A stretch of DNA of 14,401 nt. Origin: JAZSQT01 sp045538075 (lineage in GTDB: Bacteria > Chrysiogenota > Deferribacteres > Deferribacterales > Mucispirillaceae). How positions within the stretch are numbered: position 1 is the first letter of the stretch; each line of letters opens with the position of its first letter. The stretch covers positions 1-14,401 of the forward strand of contig JAZSQT010000138.1 of assembly GCA_045538075.1 (NCBI GenBank), given 5' to 3'. This document shows, one piece after another, positions 1 to 6,302 of this stretch. The position numbers and the translations under genes are program-made. The notes under the pieces are model-generated. The model was given only the letters and a program-made list of their open reading frames with translations, ran no database searches and was not told the DNA's origin.

Positions 1-2
1 AT

Positions 3-176
3 ATTATTGAAAATGAATTTCCAAATGGGAAAAAACTTGATTTCTTATGCCAAGAATTAAATAGAGAATTTAATACTATTGCCTCTAAAAGTTTTAAAAG
101 CGAAATTATTAAATACGTCATAGAAGGAAAATCTGAAATTGATAGAATAAGAGAACAAGTTCAAAATATAGTATAA
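3..176 (+). CDS. yicC: YicC/YloC-family endoribonuclease, C-terminal fragment (5' end outside window)
   Basis: This is the last 57 codons of a gene that enters from the left edge; the reading frame begins at base 3 and stops with TAA at 174-176. The translated end contains GKKLDFLCQELNRE, then NTIASKS, and closes with DRIREQVQNIV. That order is the hallmark of the C-terminal (DUF1732) region of YicC/YloC proteins, which usually read GKKLDFLxQExNRE..NTIGSKS..IREQVQN. Family members are about 290 residues long and act as cytoplasmic endoribonucleases implicated in RNA turnover; that role comes from family knowledge, not from this fragment. The gene is followed directly by a hairpin terminator shared with the convergent gene at 216-548. 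The family assignment is firm, but the missing N-terminal part cannot be assessed. Confidence 0.88.
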   Translation: MIENEFPNGKKLDFLCQELNREFNTIASKSFKSEIIKYVIEGKSEIDRIREQVQNIV

Positions 177-178
177 AA

Positions 179-205
179 AAAGAGCTACTATAAATGTAGC
201 TCTTT
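179..205. terminator. Bidirectional intrinsic terminator between convergent genes
   Basis: There is a perfect 10-bp inverted repeat, AAAGAGCTAC (179-188) and GTAGCTCTTT (196-205), with a 7-base loop. Read on the minus strand the hairpin is followed by an uninterrupted run of seven U residues (complement of 177-183, partly inside the stem), so it is a good terminator for the leftward gene at 216-548. On the plus strand the trailing U-run is only three bases, so termination of the yicC end should be weaker. It lies between two convergent stop codons, as expected for a shared terminator. Confidence 0.85.
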
Positions 206-215
206 ATGAGTTTAA

Positions 216-548
216 TTAATCTTTTTTATCTTTTGGAACGATTGCAAGCTCATAGCCAGCTGAATTTAATATTTTAGATACAGTATCAAGAGTAGGATTT
301 GAATCTTCATTCATAACACTATAAATACTACTTCTTGGAACACCAGTAACTTTTGATGATTTAACTACACCTATAGATCTAATAAGCATTGTAACTGTTT
401 TTACGATACTTTTAGTTGAGCCATCTGGTATATATCTCAAAGGATCAATTGCAGTAAGATCAATTTTTAACTTTTTATTACCAGTAAGGTCATCAATAAT
501 CTTGATCCTCCATTGTTCCGACAAAGAATAATTACTCTTTTCACTCAT
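216..548 (-). CDS. HigA-like helix-turn-helix (addiction-module antidote type) protein, orphan
   Basis: The product has about 110 residues. Its second half, from VKSSKVTGVPRSSIYSVM through NPTLDTVSKILNSAGYELAI, resembles the XRE-type HTH of the 'probable addiction module antidote' (HigA2-like) family, which typically reads ...TGxSRESLYKxLsexGNPTxxTVxKVLxALGLxL. The expected role is DNA binding and autoregulation, or neutralising a HigB/RelE-type toxin. No toxin gene is adjacent: downstream is the yicC end, and upstream is a 217-bp gene-free region. I place the start at ATG 546-548 because GGTGG lies 5 bases upstream. An in-frame TTG at 558-560 would add four residues but has no better ribosome site. 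The N-terminal 50 residues are not recognisable. It could be a chromosomal regulator rather than an antitoxin. Confidence 0.75.
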   Translation of the reverse strand: MSEKSNYSLSEQWRIKIIDDLTGNKKLKIDLTAIDPLRYIPDGSTKSIVKTVTMLIRSIGVVKSSKVTGVPRSSIYSVMNEDSNPTLDTVSKILNSAGYELAIVPKDKKD

Positions 549-592
549 TTTAACCACCAACCCATTTTCTTTTATTTATTTCACCCACTTAA

Positions 593-621
593 TTTATACT
601 AATAAATTTGATATTAATCAA
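593..621 (-). promoter_or_regulatory. Sigma-70 promoter of the HigA-like gene
   Basis: On the minus strand the -35 TTGATT (621-616) and -10 TATAAA (598-593) are separated by exactly 17 bases. They match the consensus at 4 of 6 and 5 of 6 positions. The predicted start near 586 gives a leader of about 38 bases before the ATG at 548. The -35 hexamer is embedded in the FNR/CRP-like palindrome at 608-621. Confidence 0.6.
608..621. promoter_or_regulatory. FNR/CRP-family-type operator TTGAT-N4-ATCAA
   Basis: TTGATATTAATCAA at 608-621 is an exact match to the FNR/Anr-type consensus TTGAT-N4-ATCAA. It lies in the divergent region between the HigA-like gene and the carbonic anhydrase gene, and its right half is the -35 hexamer of the leftward promoter. 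Occupancy there would be expected to block that promoter. It is about 145 bases from the carbonic anhydrase start, too far from that start to define a classical -41.5 site without a mapped promoter. No FNR/CRP regulator gene is in the window, so binding is inferred. Confidence 0.5.
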
Positions 622-661
622 TATATAATTTAAAAAAAATGTAAAAAATGTAAACTAATGA

Positions 662-678
662 ATTGTGATTTTTACAAT
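662..678. promoter_or_regulatory. Imperfect inverted repeat upstream of carbonic anhydrase
   Basis: ATTGTGATTTTTACAAT forms a 7-bp inverted repeat with one mismatch (ATTGTGA / TTACAAT) around a 3-base centre. It resembles a compact operator. The spacing is too short for a standard CRP site (TGTGA-N6-TCACA). A weak promoter candidate for the carbonic anhydrase gene follows: TTGACC at 707-712, 17 bases, then TATTTT at 730-735. The regulator is unknown. Confidence 0.3.
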
Positions 679-765
679 AAACTGTATTGTTTCGTTAATA
701 AATATATTGACCCTTTCAACTATATATAATATTTTATATAAAAACGAATGGAATAATAATTAAGT

Positions 766-1413
766 ATGAGTAAAAAATTTTTTGAAAGATTATTTATTTT
801 TGGTATCCCTAACCCTGATGAAAATGACGGTGATACTACTTTAGAGAAGTTAAAAGAAGGAAATAAACATTTTACATCTTACGTGTTAAATACTGCCTCA
901 GTTAGTAATATTGATAGAGTTAGGTATTTAGCAAAAAATGGTCAAAAACCTCTTGCAATTTTAGTTACTTGTTCTGATGCAAGAATATCACCAGAAAGAA
1001 TATTTAATGCTGAAATGGGAGATTTTTTTATTATAAGAACTGCTGGAAATGTTGTTGGAGATTTAGAATTAGGTAGTATCGAATATGCCTTAACATCTTT
1101 TGGCACCGATATGGTATTAGTTATGGGACACGAAAACTGTGGAGCAATACATAGTGCTATTGATGACCATGATCATAACTTAGGAAATATTAAGCATATT
1201 ATTGATATAATCCAACCATCAATAGATAAAGCTAAACGAGAAACTGATAATCATTTTTCTATAATTAGTAAAGCAGAAGATTATAATATTATTAATTCTG
1301 TTAACAAAATAAAAAGTAGCAAGATAATAAAAAAACTTATTTCAGAAGGTAAAGTTACTGTAATTGGTGCTAAATACGGAATAGCTACTGGAGATGTAAC
1401 TTTTTTTGAGTAA
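766..1413 (+). CDS. Beta-class carbonic anhydrase
   Basis: This 215-residue cytoplasmic zinc enzyme interconverts CO2 and bicarbonate. The diagnostic motifs are present: CSDAR with Cys69, Asp71 and Arg73, and HENCG with His122 and Cys125. Together they give the Cys-His-Cys zinc site and the Asp-Arg dyad of beta carbonic anhydrases. RTAGN (91-95) and the closing GAKYGIATGDVTFF are also typical. The length is normal for the family and no residue is missing. The ATG at 766 has only a weak, distant GGA (750-752) as ribosome site, so translation may be modest. The gene stands alone between a 217-bp upstream regulatory region and dinB, whose stop codon is 2 bases away on the opposite strand. It probably supplies bicarbonate for carboxylations or pH balance (inference). 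Confidence 0.95.
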   Translation: MSKKFFERLFIFGIPNPDENDGDTTLEKLKEGNKHFTSYVLNTASVSNIDRVRYLAKNGQKPLAILVTCSDARISPERIFNAEMGDFFIIRTAGNVVGDLELGSIEYALTSFGTDMVLVMGHENCGAIHSAIDDHDHNLGNIKHIIDIIQPSIDKAKRETDNHFSIISKAEDYNIINSVNKIKSSKIIKKLISEGKVTVIGAKYGIATGDVTFFE

Positions 1414-1415
1414 TA

Positions 1416-2666
1416 TTATGTAATGTTTTCTATATTTAGATTCTTTTCGCCAGTAGGACGCCATGAAGGAGGAATAACAGTATTTCCTTTCCTTTGACAT
1501 TTTAAAATAGAGCCATAACTTATTGCTCTTTCTCCATATTTATAATTTATATTATCAATAATACTGTATAATTTATTTTTGTTTACGATAAATTTATTTG
1601 ATATATCTTCTATATTAGAATAGTTAATGCCTTTATGAAAAAGATTATTTAATGATACTCCCAATAATCTAATTTTATAATTTTCCTTAAAATTTTTATC
1701 AAATAAATTGCTAACACAAAAATAAATATGGTGTGATGATGATGTTTTAAATGATAAAGTATATCTAAAAGATAAAGTAGTCATATCTGATAAACGAACA
1801 GTTAATGTTACTGTTTTTCCAGTATAAAAATGCCTTCTTGCCCTACTTGAAACCATTTCAGATAATTGAAGTAAATACGCTAAAACTATATCTCTATTAT
1901 TAAGGTTATCTTTAAAAGTCATAGAATGACCAAAGGATTTTACTTCATTATTATCCTGTGGGATACTTTCTTCACTTTCACCAAAAACTAAATGATATAT
2001 ACTTAAACCATTTAATCCAAGTTTTTCCTCTAATTTTTTTTCTCCAAAAAAACGCATATCTAAGGGAGAAAATATGCCTAATTCTGCAAATTTTGCGACA
2101 GAATGCTTACCTATTCCCCAAATGTCTGATAATTTAAAAGAGTCAATAAAAGAGAGTATATCTTTCTTATTTACAATATAATATCCATCTGGTTTATTAA
2201 CTTGGGTAGCCATTTTTGCGATTAGTCTATTAGGTCCTACCCCTACACTACAAGTTATACCAAAATTTTTATTAATAAAAGTTTTTATAAGATATGAAAC
2301 TTCATCTGGCTGTAAAGAAATTCCAGTAATATCAAGAAATGCTTCATCTATTGAATACATCGCAATTTCTGGAGTTATTTTTTGCAAAAATTCAGCAATT
2401 TTCGTAGAAATAGAAGTGTATTTTCTGCCATAACCATAAACGACTATAAGTTCTGGACAAATTTTTAACGCTTCTGAAATATTCATTCCAGTTTTAATAC
2501 CTCTTGCCCTTGCTTCATAAGAAGATGTAACAATTACACTTCTCGTTTTAGCATTACTAACAGCAACAGGTTTTCCTTTTAGTTTTGGATTTGAGGCTTG
2601 TTCTATAGATACAAAAAAAGCGTCCATATCAACGCATAAAATCTTCCTTTCTTGTGTTGATATCAT
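1416..2666 (-). CDS. dinB: DNA polymerase IV (Y-family translesion polymerase, DinB)
   Basis: The product has 416 residues. CVDMDAFFVSIE near the N-terminus holds metal-binding Asp13 and probable steric-gate Phe18. YSIDEAFLDITG holds the catalytic Asp107-Glu108 pair. VGVGPNRLIAKMA (141-153) and DIWGIGKHSVAKF (181-193) are the fingers/thumb signatures of DinB proteins. A little-finger domain follows, roughly 240-350. The enzyme copies past damaged bases with low fidelity. I see no QxxLxLF-type sliding-clamp motif at the end, which instead closes with IPPSWRPTGEKN. It is the last gene of the lexA unit: the stop of the preceding small gene is 2 bases upstream, so translation is probably coupled, and AGG lies about 8 bases before the ATG. 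SOS induction through LexA is the likely control. Confidence 0.95.
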   Translation of the reverse strand: MISTQERKILCVDMDAFFVSIEQASNPKLKGKPVAVSNAKTRSVIVTSSYEARARGIKTGMNISEALKICPELIVVYGYGRKYTSISTKIAEFLQKITPEIAMYSIDEAFLDITGISLQPDEVSYLIKTFINKNFGITCSVGVGPNRLIAKMATQVNKPDGYYIVNKKDILSFIDSFKLSDIWGIGKHSVAKFAELGIFSPLDMRFFGEKKLEEKLGLNGLSIYHLVFGESEESIPQDNNEVKSFGHSMTFKDNLNNRDIVLAYLLQLSEMVSSRARRHFYTGKTVTLTVRLSDMTTLSFRYTLSFKTSSSHHIYFCVSNLFDKNFKENYKIRLLGVSLNNLFHKGINYSNIEDISNKFIVNKNKLYSIIDNINYKYGERAISYGSILKCQRKGNTVIPPSWRPTGEKNLNIENIT

Positions 2667-2668
2667 TA

Positions 2669-2935
2669 TTAAGACCTAAAGCCTTCTCCAGCTTCTGCAT
2701 ATGCATTAAGATGCCAAGTTATATTTATTGGATCAAATTCTATTTCATATATAATATTATCTTCATCTGACAAAGAAAATTTTAAAATATAATAATATGC
2801 AAATTTTTCTATCCATTTATAAAATATATTTTTAACTACTATTTTTTTGCCATTAATATCTATCCAAACAGGCTTAAGCAAACCTATTTCAAACACTGCA
2901 CCTACTCTTATAGGTTTATGCAAGCCTGAAATCAT
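2669..2935 (-). CDS. Small DUF6504-like protein between lexA and dinB
   Basis: This gene encodes 88 residues with no signal peptide. I choose ATG 2933-2935 because GGAG (complement of 2943-2946) lies 7 bases upstream. An in-frame TTG at 2948-2950 would add five residues but has no comparable site. The gene starts inside the lexA coding end (20-base overlap) and stops 2 bases before dinB, so it belongs to that operon. The sequence pattern PIRV, then PVWIDINGKKIVVKNIF, W, YYILKF, and YEIEFDPINITWHL resembles the DUF6504 family as I remember it: P.xVW, P..F.W.GR.Y.V..vl..W, W.V, YEL.xD....W.L. DUF6504 proteins occur near ImuB/DnaE2 mutagenesis genes in actinobacteria. The context and pattern agree, but function is unknown and the family call is unverified. 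Confidence 0.7.
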   Translation of the reverse strand: MISGLHKPIRVGAVFEIGLLKPVWIDINGKKIVVKNIFYKWIEKFAYYYILKFSLSDEDNIIYEIEFDPINITWHLNAYAEAGEGFRS

Positions 2936-3530
2936 ATCCTTTCTCCACAAGTCTCAATAACATAACGTATCTACCTATTACTTCAAATTCGTCTGTTTCT
3001 AATACTGGGATAGGCTCAAATTCATCATTAGCAGGCATAAGAAATATACCATCATTCGTTTTTCTAAAAGTTTTAAGAGTAACTTCTCCATTAAGACGAA
3101 AAGCACCAATTTGACCATTTGATATAATTTTTTGAGGTTGAATAAAAATATAATCTCCTGGTAGTATTCCTTTATCTTTCATACTATAACCATCTACAAT
3201 AAGAAAGAAACCACCATTTGAATTTTTTAAAAATTCTTTAATAGGAATATAACCTTCAATATTTTCCTCTGCAGTAACAGGTGTACCTGCTCTAATATGC
3301 CCGATAATTGGAATACCCTTTACTTCTGGCTCATTAGCAATAATTGAACGAGCTTTACCCGACATCATAGAAAGGACTCCTTGATTAATTAACTTATCAA
3401 GCATTGATTTAACTGATGATGTAGAAGCAAGACCAAGACCTTTTGCAATCTCCCTAACAGAAGGAGAATATCCATTTTCTTCCTTAAATCTTATAATAAA
3501 ATCAAGAAATCTCTTTTGCTTTTCCGTCAT
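2916..3530 (-). CDS. lexA: LexA repressor (SOS response, self-cleaving S24 peptidase family)
   Basis: The product has 204 residues, the usual LexA size. Residues 1-65 form the winged HTH (MTEKQKRFLDFI, then YSPSVREIAKGLGLAST with SSVKSMLDKL). The cleavage site is Ala81-Gly82 in GHIRAGTPV. The catalytic dyad is Ser116 in DGYSMKDKGI and Lys153 in VTLKTF. All residues needed for RecA-stimulated self-cleavage are present. The tail VEKGYDFRLA extends a little past the usual end. The start ATG has GGAG 6 bases upstream. It is the first gene of a lexA - small gene - dinB operon and is probably autoregulated through the box at 3574-3587. The Gram-positive/cyanobacterial-looking operator suggests that its HTH specificity is of that type (inference). 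Confidence 0.96.
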   Translation of the reverse strand: MTEKQKRFLDFIIRFKEENGYSPSVREIAKGLGLASTSSVKSMLDKLINQGVLSMMSGKARSIIANEPEVKGIPIIGHIRAGTPVTAEENIEGYIPIKEFLKNSNGGFFLIVDGYSMKDKGILPGDYIFIQPQKIISNGQIGAFRLNGEVTLKTFRKTNDGIFLMPANDEFEPIPVLETDEFEVIGRYVMLLRLVEKGYDFRLA

Positions 3531-3554
3531 AACATACTCCTTTATAATGAAAAA

Positions 3555-3590
3555 TATAGCACAAATACACCATAGAACATTTGTACTATA
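3555..3590. promoter_or_regulatory. LexA operator region: SOS box inside a 36-bp inverted repeat
   Basis: The plus strand reads AGAACATTTGTACT at 3574-3587, that is GAAC-N4-GTAC. This is one base from the Gram-positive SOS core GAAC-N4-GTTC, and its complement AGTACAAATGTTCT fits the cyanobacterial LexA consensus RGTAC-N4-GTWCB. It overlaps the -10 and the expected transcription start. The box is also part of a larger imperfect inverted repeat: TATAGCACAAAT (3555-3566) and ATTTGTACTATA (3579-3590), 11 of 12 pairs matching, with a 12-base centre. Binding by LexA is inferred from position and consensus. Confidence 0.7.
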
Positions 3591-3613
3591 TTAAATAAAG
3601 TAAAGTATGTCAA
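3585..3613 (-). promoter_or_regulatory. lexA: Sigma-70 promoter of the lexA operon
   Basis: On the minus strand a consensus -35 TTGACA (complement of 3608-3613) and a -10 TATAGT (complement of 3585-3590) are separated by exactly 17 bases. This is the best promoter in the window. The expected start lies around 3578. It sits in the 97-bp gap between the end of the purine permease gene and lexA, so the SOS unit has its own promoter. Confidence 0.85.
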
Positions 3614-3627
3614 CAAATTTTACATAA

Positions 3628-4935
3628 TTAAAATGCAACAATAATTTCTTTTATAATAAAAAGAATAGCGAGTATTACCATTATTATAGAAATATTTTTA
3701 ATTTGACCTGTAAATAATTTAATTAAAACGTAAGATAAGACTCCAAACTCAATACCTGTTGCAATATTATACGTTAAAGGCATAATAATCATAGTAATAA
3801 CAGCTGGAATAAATTCTGTTAAATCAGATGTATCAATTTCTTTTACTACAGTAAACATTAATATCCCCACAAAAATAAGTGCAGGAGCCGTTGCATACGA
3901 TGGGATTATAGTTACAAGAGGCGAAAAAAATGTAGCTAAAAGAAATAAAATAGCAATAATAACTGCAGTAAAACCAGTTCTACCACCAGCTTCAACACCT
4001 GTAACACTTTCTACATAAGCAGTAACAGTAGTAACACCAACTGCAGCTCCGGCAGTAGTTCCAATGGCATCTGCCATAAAAGCACCCTTTGCTCTCTTGA
4101 TTGAGCCATCTTTTTCTAATAATTTAGCCCTTGATGCTACGCCAATAAGTGTTCCTATAGTGTTAAAAATATCCATAAAAAGTAGCACTATTGTGATAAT
4201 TATAAAATCAATATTAAATATTTTAGAAAAATCCATTTTAAATAATATTGGTTCTATAGATGGTGGCATTGACAAAATTTTATTTGGAATAGGAGTAAGA
4301 CCAATAAAAATAGAAACTACAGTAACTATTAAAATACTAAATAAAATCGCACCTTTAACCTTAAATATATATAAAACAACCATTAATAAAAAGCCAAAAA
4401 TAGCAAGTAATACTTTTATATCCTTTAAATTACCTACTGTAACAAGGGTTGATTGATTATCTACAACAATACCTGCATTTTGCAGGCCTATGAACATTAA
4501 AAATAATCCAATTCCAGCTGGTATGCCTATTTTCATAGAATAAGGAATACTATTTAGAAGTTTATCTCTTACTCCAGTTAATGTTAATACAATAAATGCA
4601 ACTCCTTCTATAAAAACAGATGTCATTGCAACTTGCCACGAAAATCCCATACCAAGAACAAGACCAAATGTAAAAAAAGCATTTATGCCCATACTTGGAG
4701 CTAAACCAATAGGATAGTTAGCTAAAATTCCCATTAAGAAAGTTGCAAAAGCCGAAGCAAGACAAGTTGCAACCATAACTGCTTGCACGTCCATTCCAGA
4801 TTGAGCCATAATATTTGGGTTAACAAATATTATATAGCTCATAGTCATAAAAGTAGTTAATCCAGCAATAACTTCTGTTTTAATGCTACTATTAGAAGAA
4901 TAAATCTTAAAAAAATTATCAAGAATACTTTTCAT
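3628..4935 (-). CDS. Purine permease, NCS2 family, AzgA/PbuG-like (guanine/hypoxanthine/adenine uptake)
   Basis: The product is 435 residues and very hydrophobic, with about 12-14 membrane segments. It opens with EVIAGLTTFMTMSYIIFVNP, the signature of the AzgA subgroup of nucleobase-cation symporters. That is followed by ATCLASAFATFLMG, PIGLAPSMGINAFF and IPAGIGLFLMFIGLQNAGI, with VVGVTTVTAYVESVTG-like sequence (GAAVGVTTVTAYVESVTG) at about 295-312. These match PbuG/PbuO, GhxP and AdeP-type transporters, which import purine bases with protons. Which purine is carried cannot be told by reading. The ATG lies 5 bases after the ntrX stop, with AAGG 10 bases upstream, so it looks cotranscribed with ntrYX. 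Because that gap is so short there is no room for a purine riboswitch. No terminator is evident before the lexA promoter. Confidence 0.92.
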   Translation of the reverse strand: MKSILDNFFKIYSSNSSIKTEVIAGLTTFMTMSYIIFVNPNIMAQSGMDVQAVMVATCLASAFATFLMGILANYPIGLAPSMGINAFFTFGLVLGMGFSWQVAMTSVFIEGVAFIVLTLTGVRDKLLNSIPYSMKIGIPAGIGLFLMFIGLQNAGIVVDNQSTLVTVGNLKDIKVLLAIFGFLLMVVLYIFKVKGAILFSILIVTVVSIFIGLTPIPNKILSMPPSIEPILFKMDFSKIFNIDFIIITIVLLFMDIFNTIGTLIGVASRAKLLEKDGSIKRAKGAFMADAIGTTAGAAVGVTTVTAYVESVTGVEAGGRTGFTAVIIAILFLLATFFSPLVTIIPSYATAPALIFVGILMFTVVKEIDTSDLTEFIPAVITMIIMPLTYNIATGIEFGVLSYVLIKLFTGQIKNISIIMVILAILFIIKEIIVAF

Positions 4936-4940
4936 GAAAA

Positions 4941-6302
4941 TTAATCCTTATTTTTATCTAAATTATATGCTTTTATTTTTCTATACAAATAAGTTCTTTC
5001 CATATCTAAAATTCTTGAGGCTTGAGATATATTCCAATTAGTAGATTTTAAGGCATTTAAAATATACTTCTTTTCAAACTCGTCTCTTGCTTCTTTTAAT
5101 GTGGAATTATAACTTATAGGTTCCATAATCGGTGAATTTTGGTCATTAGAATTAAAAAGAGATGGTGCATCTTTTACATCTATTACATCATCTTCTGAAA
5201 GCACTACCATTCTTTCTACAATATTCTTCAACTGCCTAACATTTCCAGGCCAATTATAATTAAAGAAAAGTTTCAAAAGGTCATCAGATATTTGCTTTTC
5301 CTTAAGTCCGTTTATAGCAGATGTTTCTTTAATAAAATGGTTTACTAATGGGATAATATCATCTCGTCTATCTCTTAATGGAGGAACTTCAACAGGGATA
5401 ACATTAATCCTATAGTATAAGTCTGATCTAAATCTATTTGAATTAATTTCTAATGGTAAATCTTTATTTGTTGCAGATATTAACCTAAAATCTGACTTAA
5501 TTACATCGTTACCACCAATCCTTGAAAATTCACCTGTTTCAAGAACTCTTAATAATTTTGCCTGCATAGGAATACCCATATCTCCAATTTCATCAAGAAA
5601 AAGTATTCCACTATTTGCTAACTCAAATTTTCCAATTTTTCTTTGAATAGAACCGGTAAATGAGCCTTTTTCATGCCCAAACATTTCACTTTCTATCAAA
5701 TCTGTAGGAATTGCAGAACAATTTATTTCTATAAAAGGTTTATCTGAACGGTTACCAAGCATATGAATTAATCTTGCAACGTGTTCTTTTCCTGTTCCAT
5801 TTTCACCTGTAATCAATACCCAAGAATTCATTGATGCAATTCGTTCTATTTTATCTTTTAAACGCATTATTGCATCACTAACTCCGATTAAATCATATTT
5901 TTTAACTAAATTAAATTTAGACTTTCTTAAGTCTTTTAATATTTTTAATTTTTCGCCCAAATGCTTAACTAATAATGTGATTCTATCAAGAGATAAAGGT
6001 TTTTCTAAAAAATCGTATGCACCATAACGTATAGTTTCAACGGCTGTTTCTATAGTTCCATGTCCACTAATCATAACTACTTCTACTTCTGGAAAAAAAC
6101 GTTTAATTTCTCGTAAGCCCTCTACTCCATCTGTATCTGGAAGCCATATATCAAGAAAAACAATATCAAACATTTTTTCTTTAAGACGCTTGAAGCCATC
6201 AGCAAAATTTAAACAAAATTCGCATCTATGCCCCTCATCTTCAAGAATACCCTTAATTGCAACGCCAATATTCTTTTCATCATCAATAATTAAAATATCC
6301 AT
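4941..6302 (-). CDS. ntrX: NtrX-like sigma-54-dependent response regulator (NtrC family)
   Basis: The product has 453 residues in three domains. Residues 1-120 are the receiver, with acidic Asp7/Asp8, phospho-acceptor Asp51 in FLDIWLPD, Ser79 and Lys101 (LEKPLS). Residues about 138-370 are the AAA+ domain, with Walker A GENGTGKE (166-173), Walker B GILFLDE (232-238), arginine-containing LYYRIN and WPGNVRQL (351-358). The C-terminus is a Fis-type HTH (NWNISQASRILDMERTYLYRKI). The sigma-54-contact loop reads GSFTGS (213-218) instead of GAFTGA. The ATG overlaps the ntrY stop by one base (TAATG), and GAGG 6 bases upstream lies within ntrY, so the pair is translationally coupled. The pairing with an NtrY-type kinase makes NtrX the best name. 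No nitrogen-metabolism genes other than the permease are nearby, so its regulon is unknown. Confidence 0.92.
   Translation of the reverse strand: MDILIIDDEKNIGVAIKGILEDEGHRCEFCLNFADGFKRLKEKMFDIVFLDIWLPDTDGVEGLREIKRFFPEVEVVMISGHGTIETAVETIRYGAYDFLEKPLSLDRITLLVKHLGEKLKILKDLRKSKFNLVKKYDLIGVSDAIMRLKDKIERIASMNSWVLITGENGTGKEHVARLIHMLGNRSDKPFIEINCSAIPTDLIESEMFGHEKGSFTGSIQRKIGKFELANSGILFLDEIGDMGIPMQAKLLRVLETGEFSRIGGNDVIKSDFRLISATNKDLPLEINSNRFRSDLYYRINVIPVEVPPLRDRRDDIIPLVNHFIKETSAINGLKEKQISDDLLKLFFNYNWPGNVRQLKNIVERMVVLSEDDVIDVKDAPSLFNSNDQNSPIMEPISYNSTLKEARDEFEKKYILNALKSTNWNISQASRILDMERTYLYRKIKAYNLDKNKD

Noticed and set aside
152..161. GAACAAGTTC, resembling a LexA box, near the yicC end
   Set aside because: The half-sites are separated by 2 bases rather than 4 and lie in conserved coding sequence (the IREQVQN tail), so it is explained by the protein.
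549..765. Sigma-54 promoter (GG-N10-GC) in the larger upstream regions
   Set aside because: I looked for the GG/GC pair at the required spacing in the main intergenic regions and found no convincing match.
3555..3590. Inverted repeat as an intrinsic terminator of the purine permease transcript
   Set aside because: It has a long 12-base loop and an AT-rich stem, and overlaps a strong promoter -10 and an SOS-type box. An operator explains it better, though weak termination cannot be excluded.
4064..4456. Open frame on the plus strand opposite the purine permease
   Set aside because: It is antisense to a well-conserved membrane protein, has no ribosome site and no recognisable product. Such frames are common opposite AT-rich genes.
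4936..4940. Possible purine riboswitch before the permease gene
   Set aside because: Only 5 bases separate ntrX and the permease, so there is no room for an aptamer.
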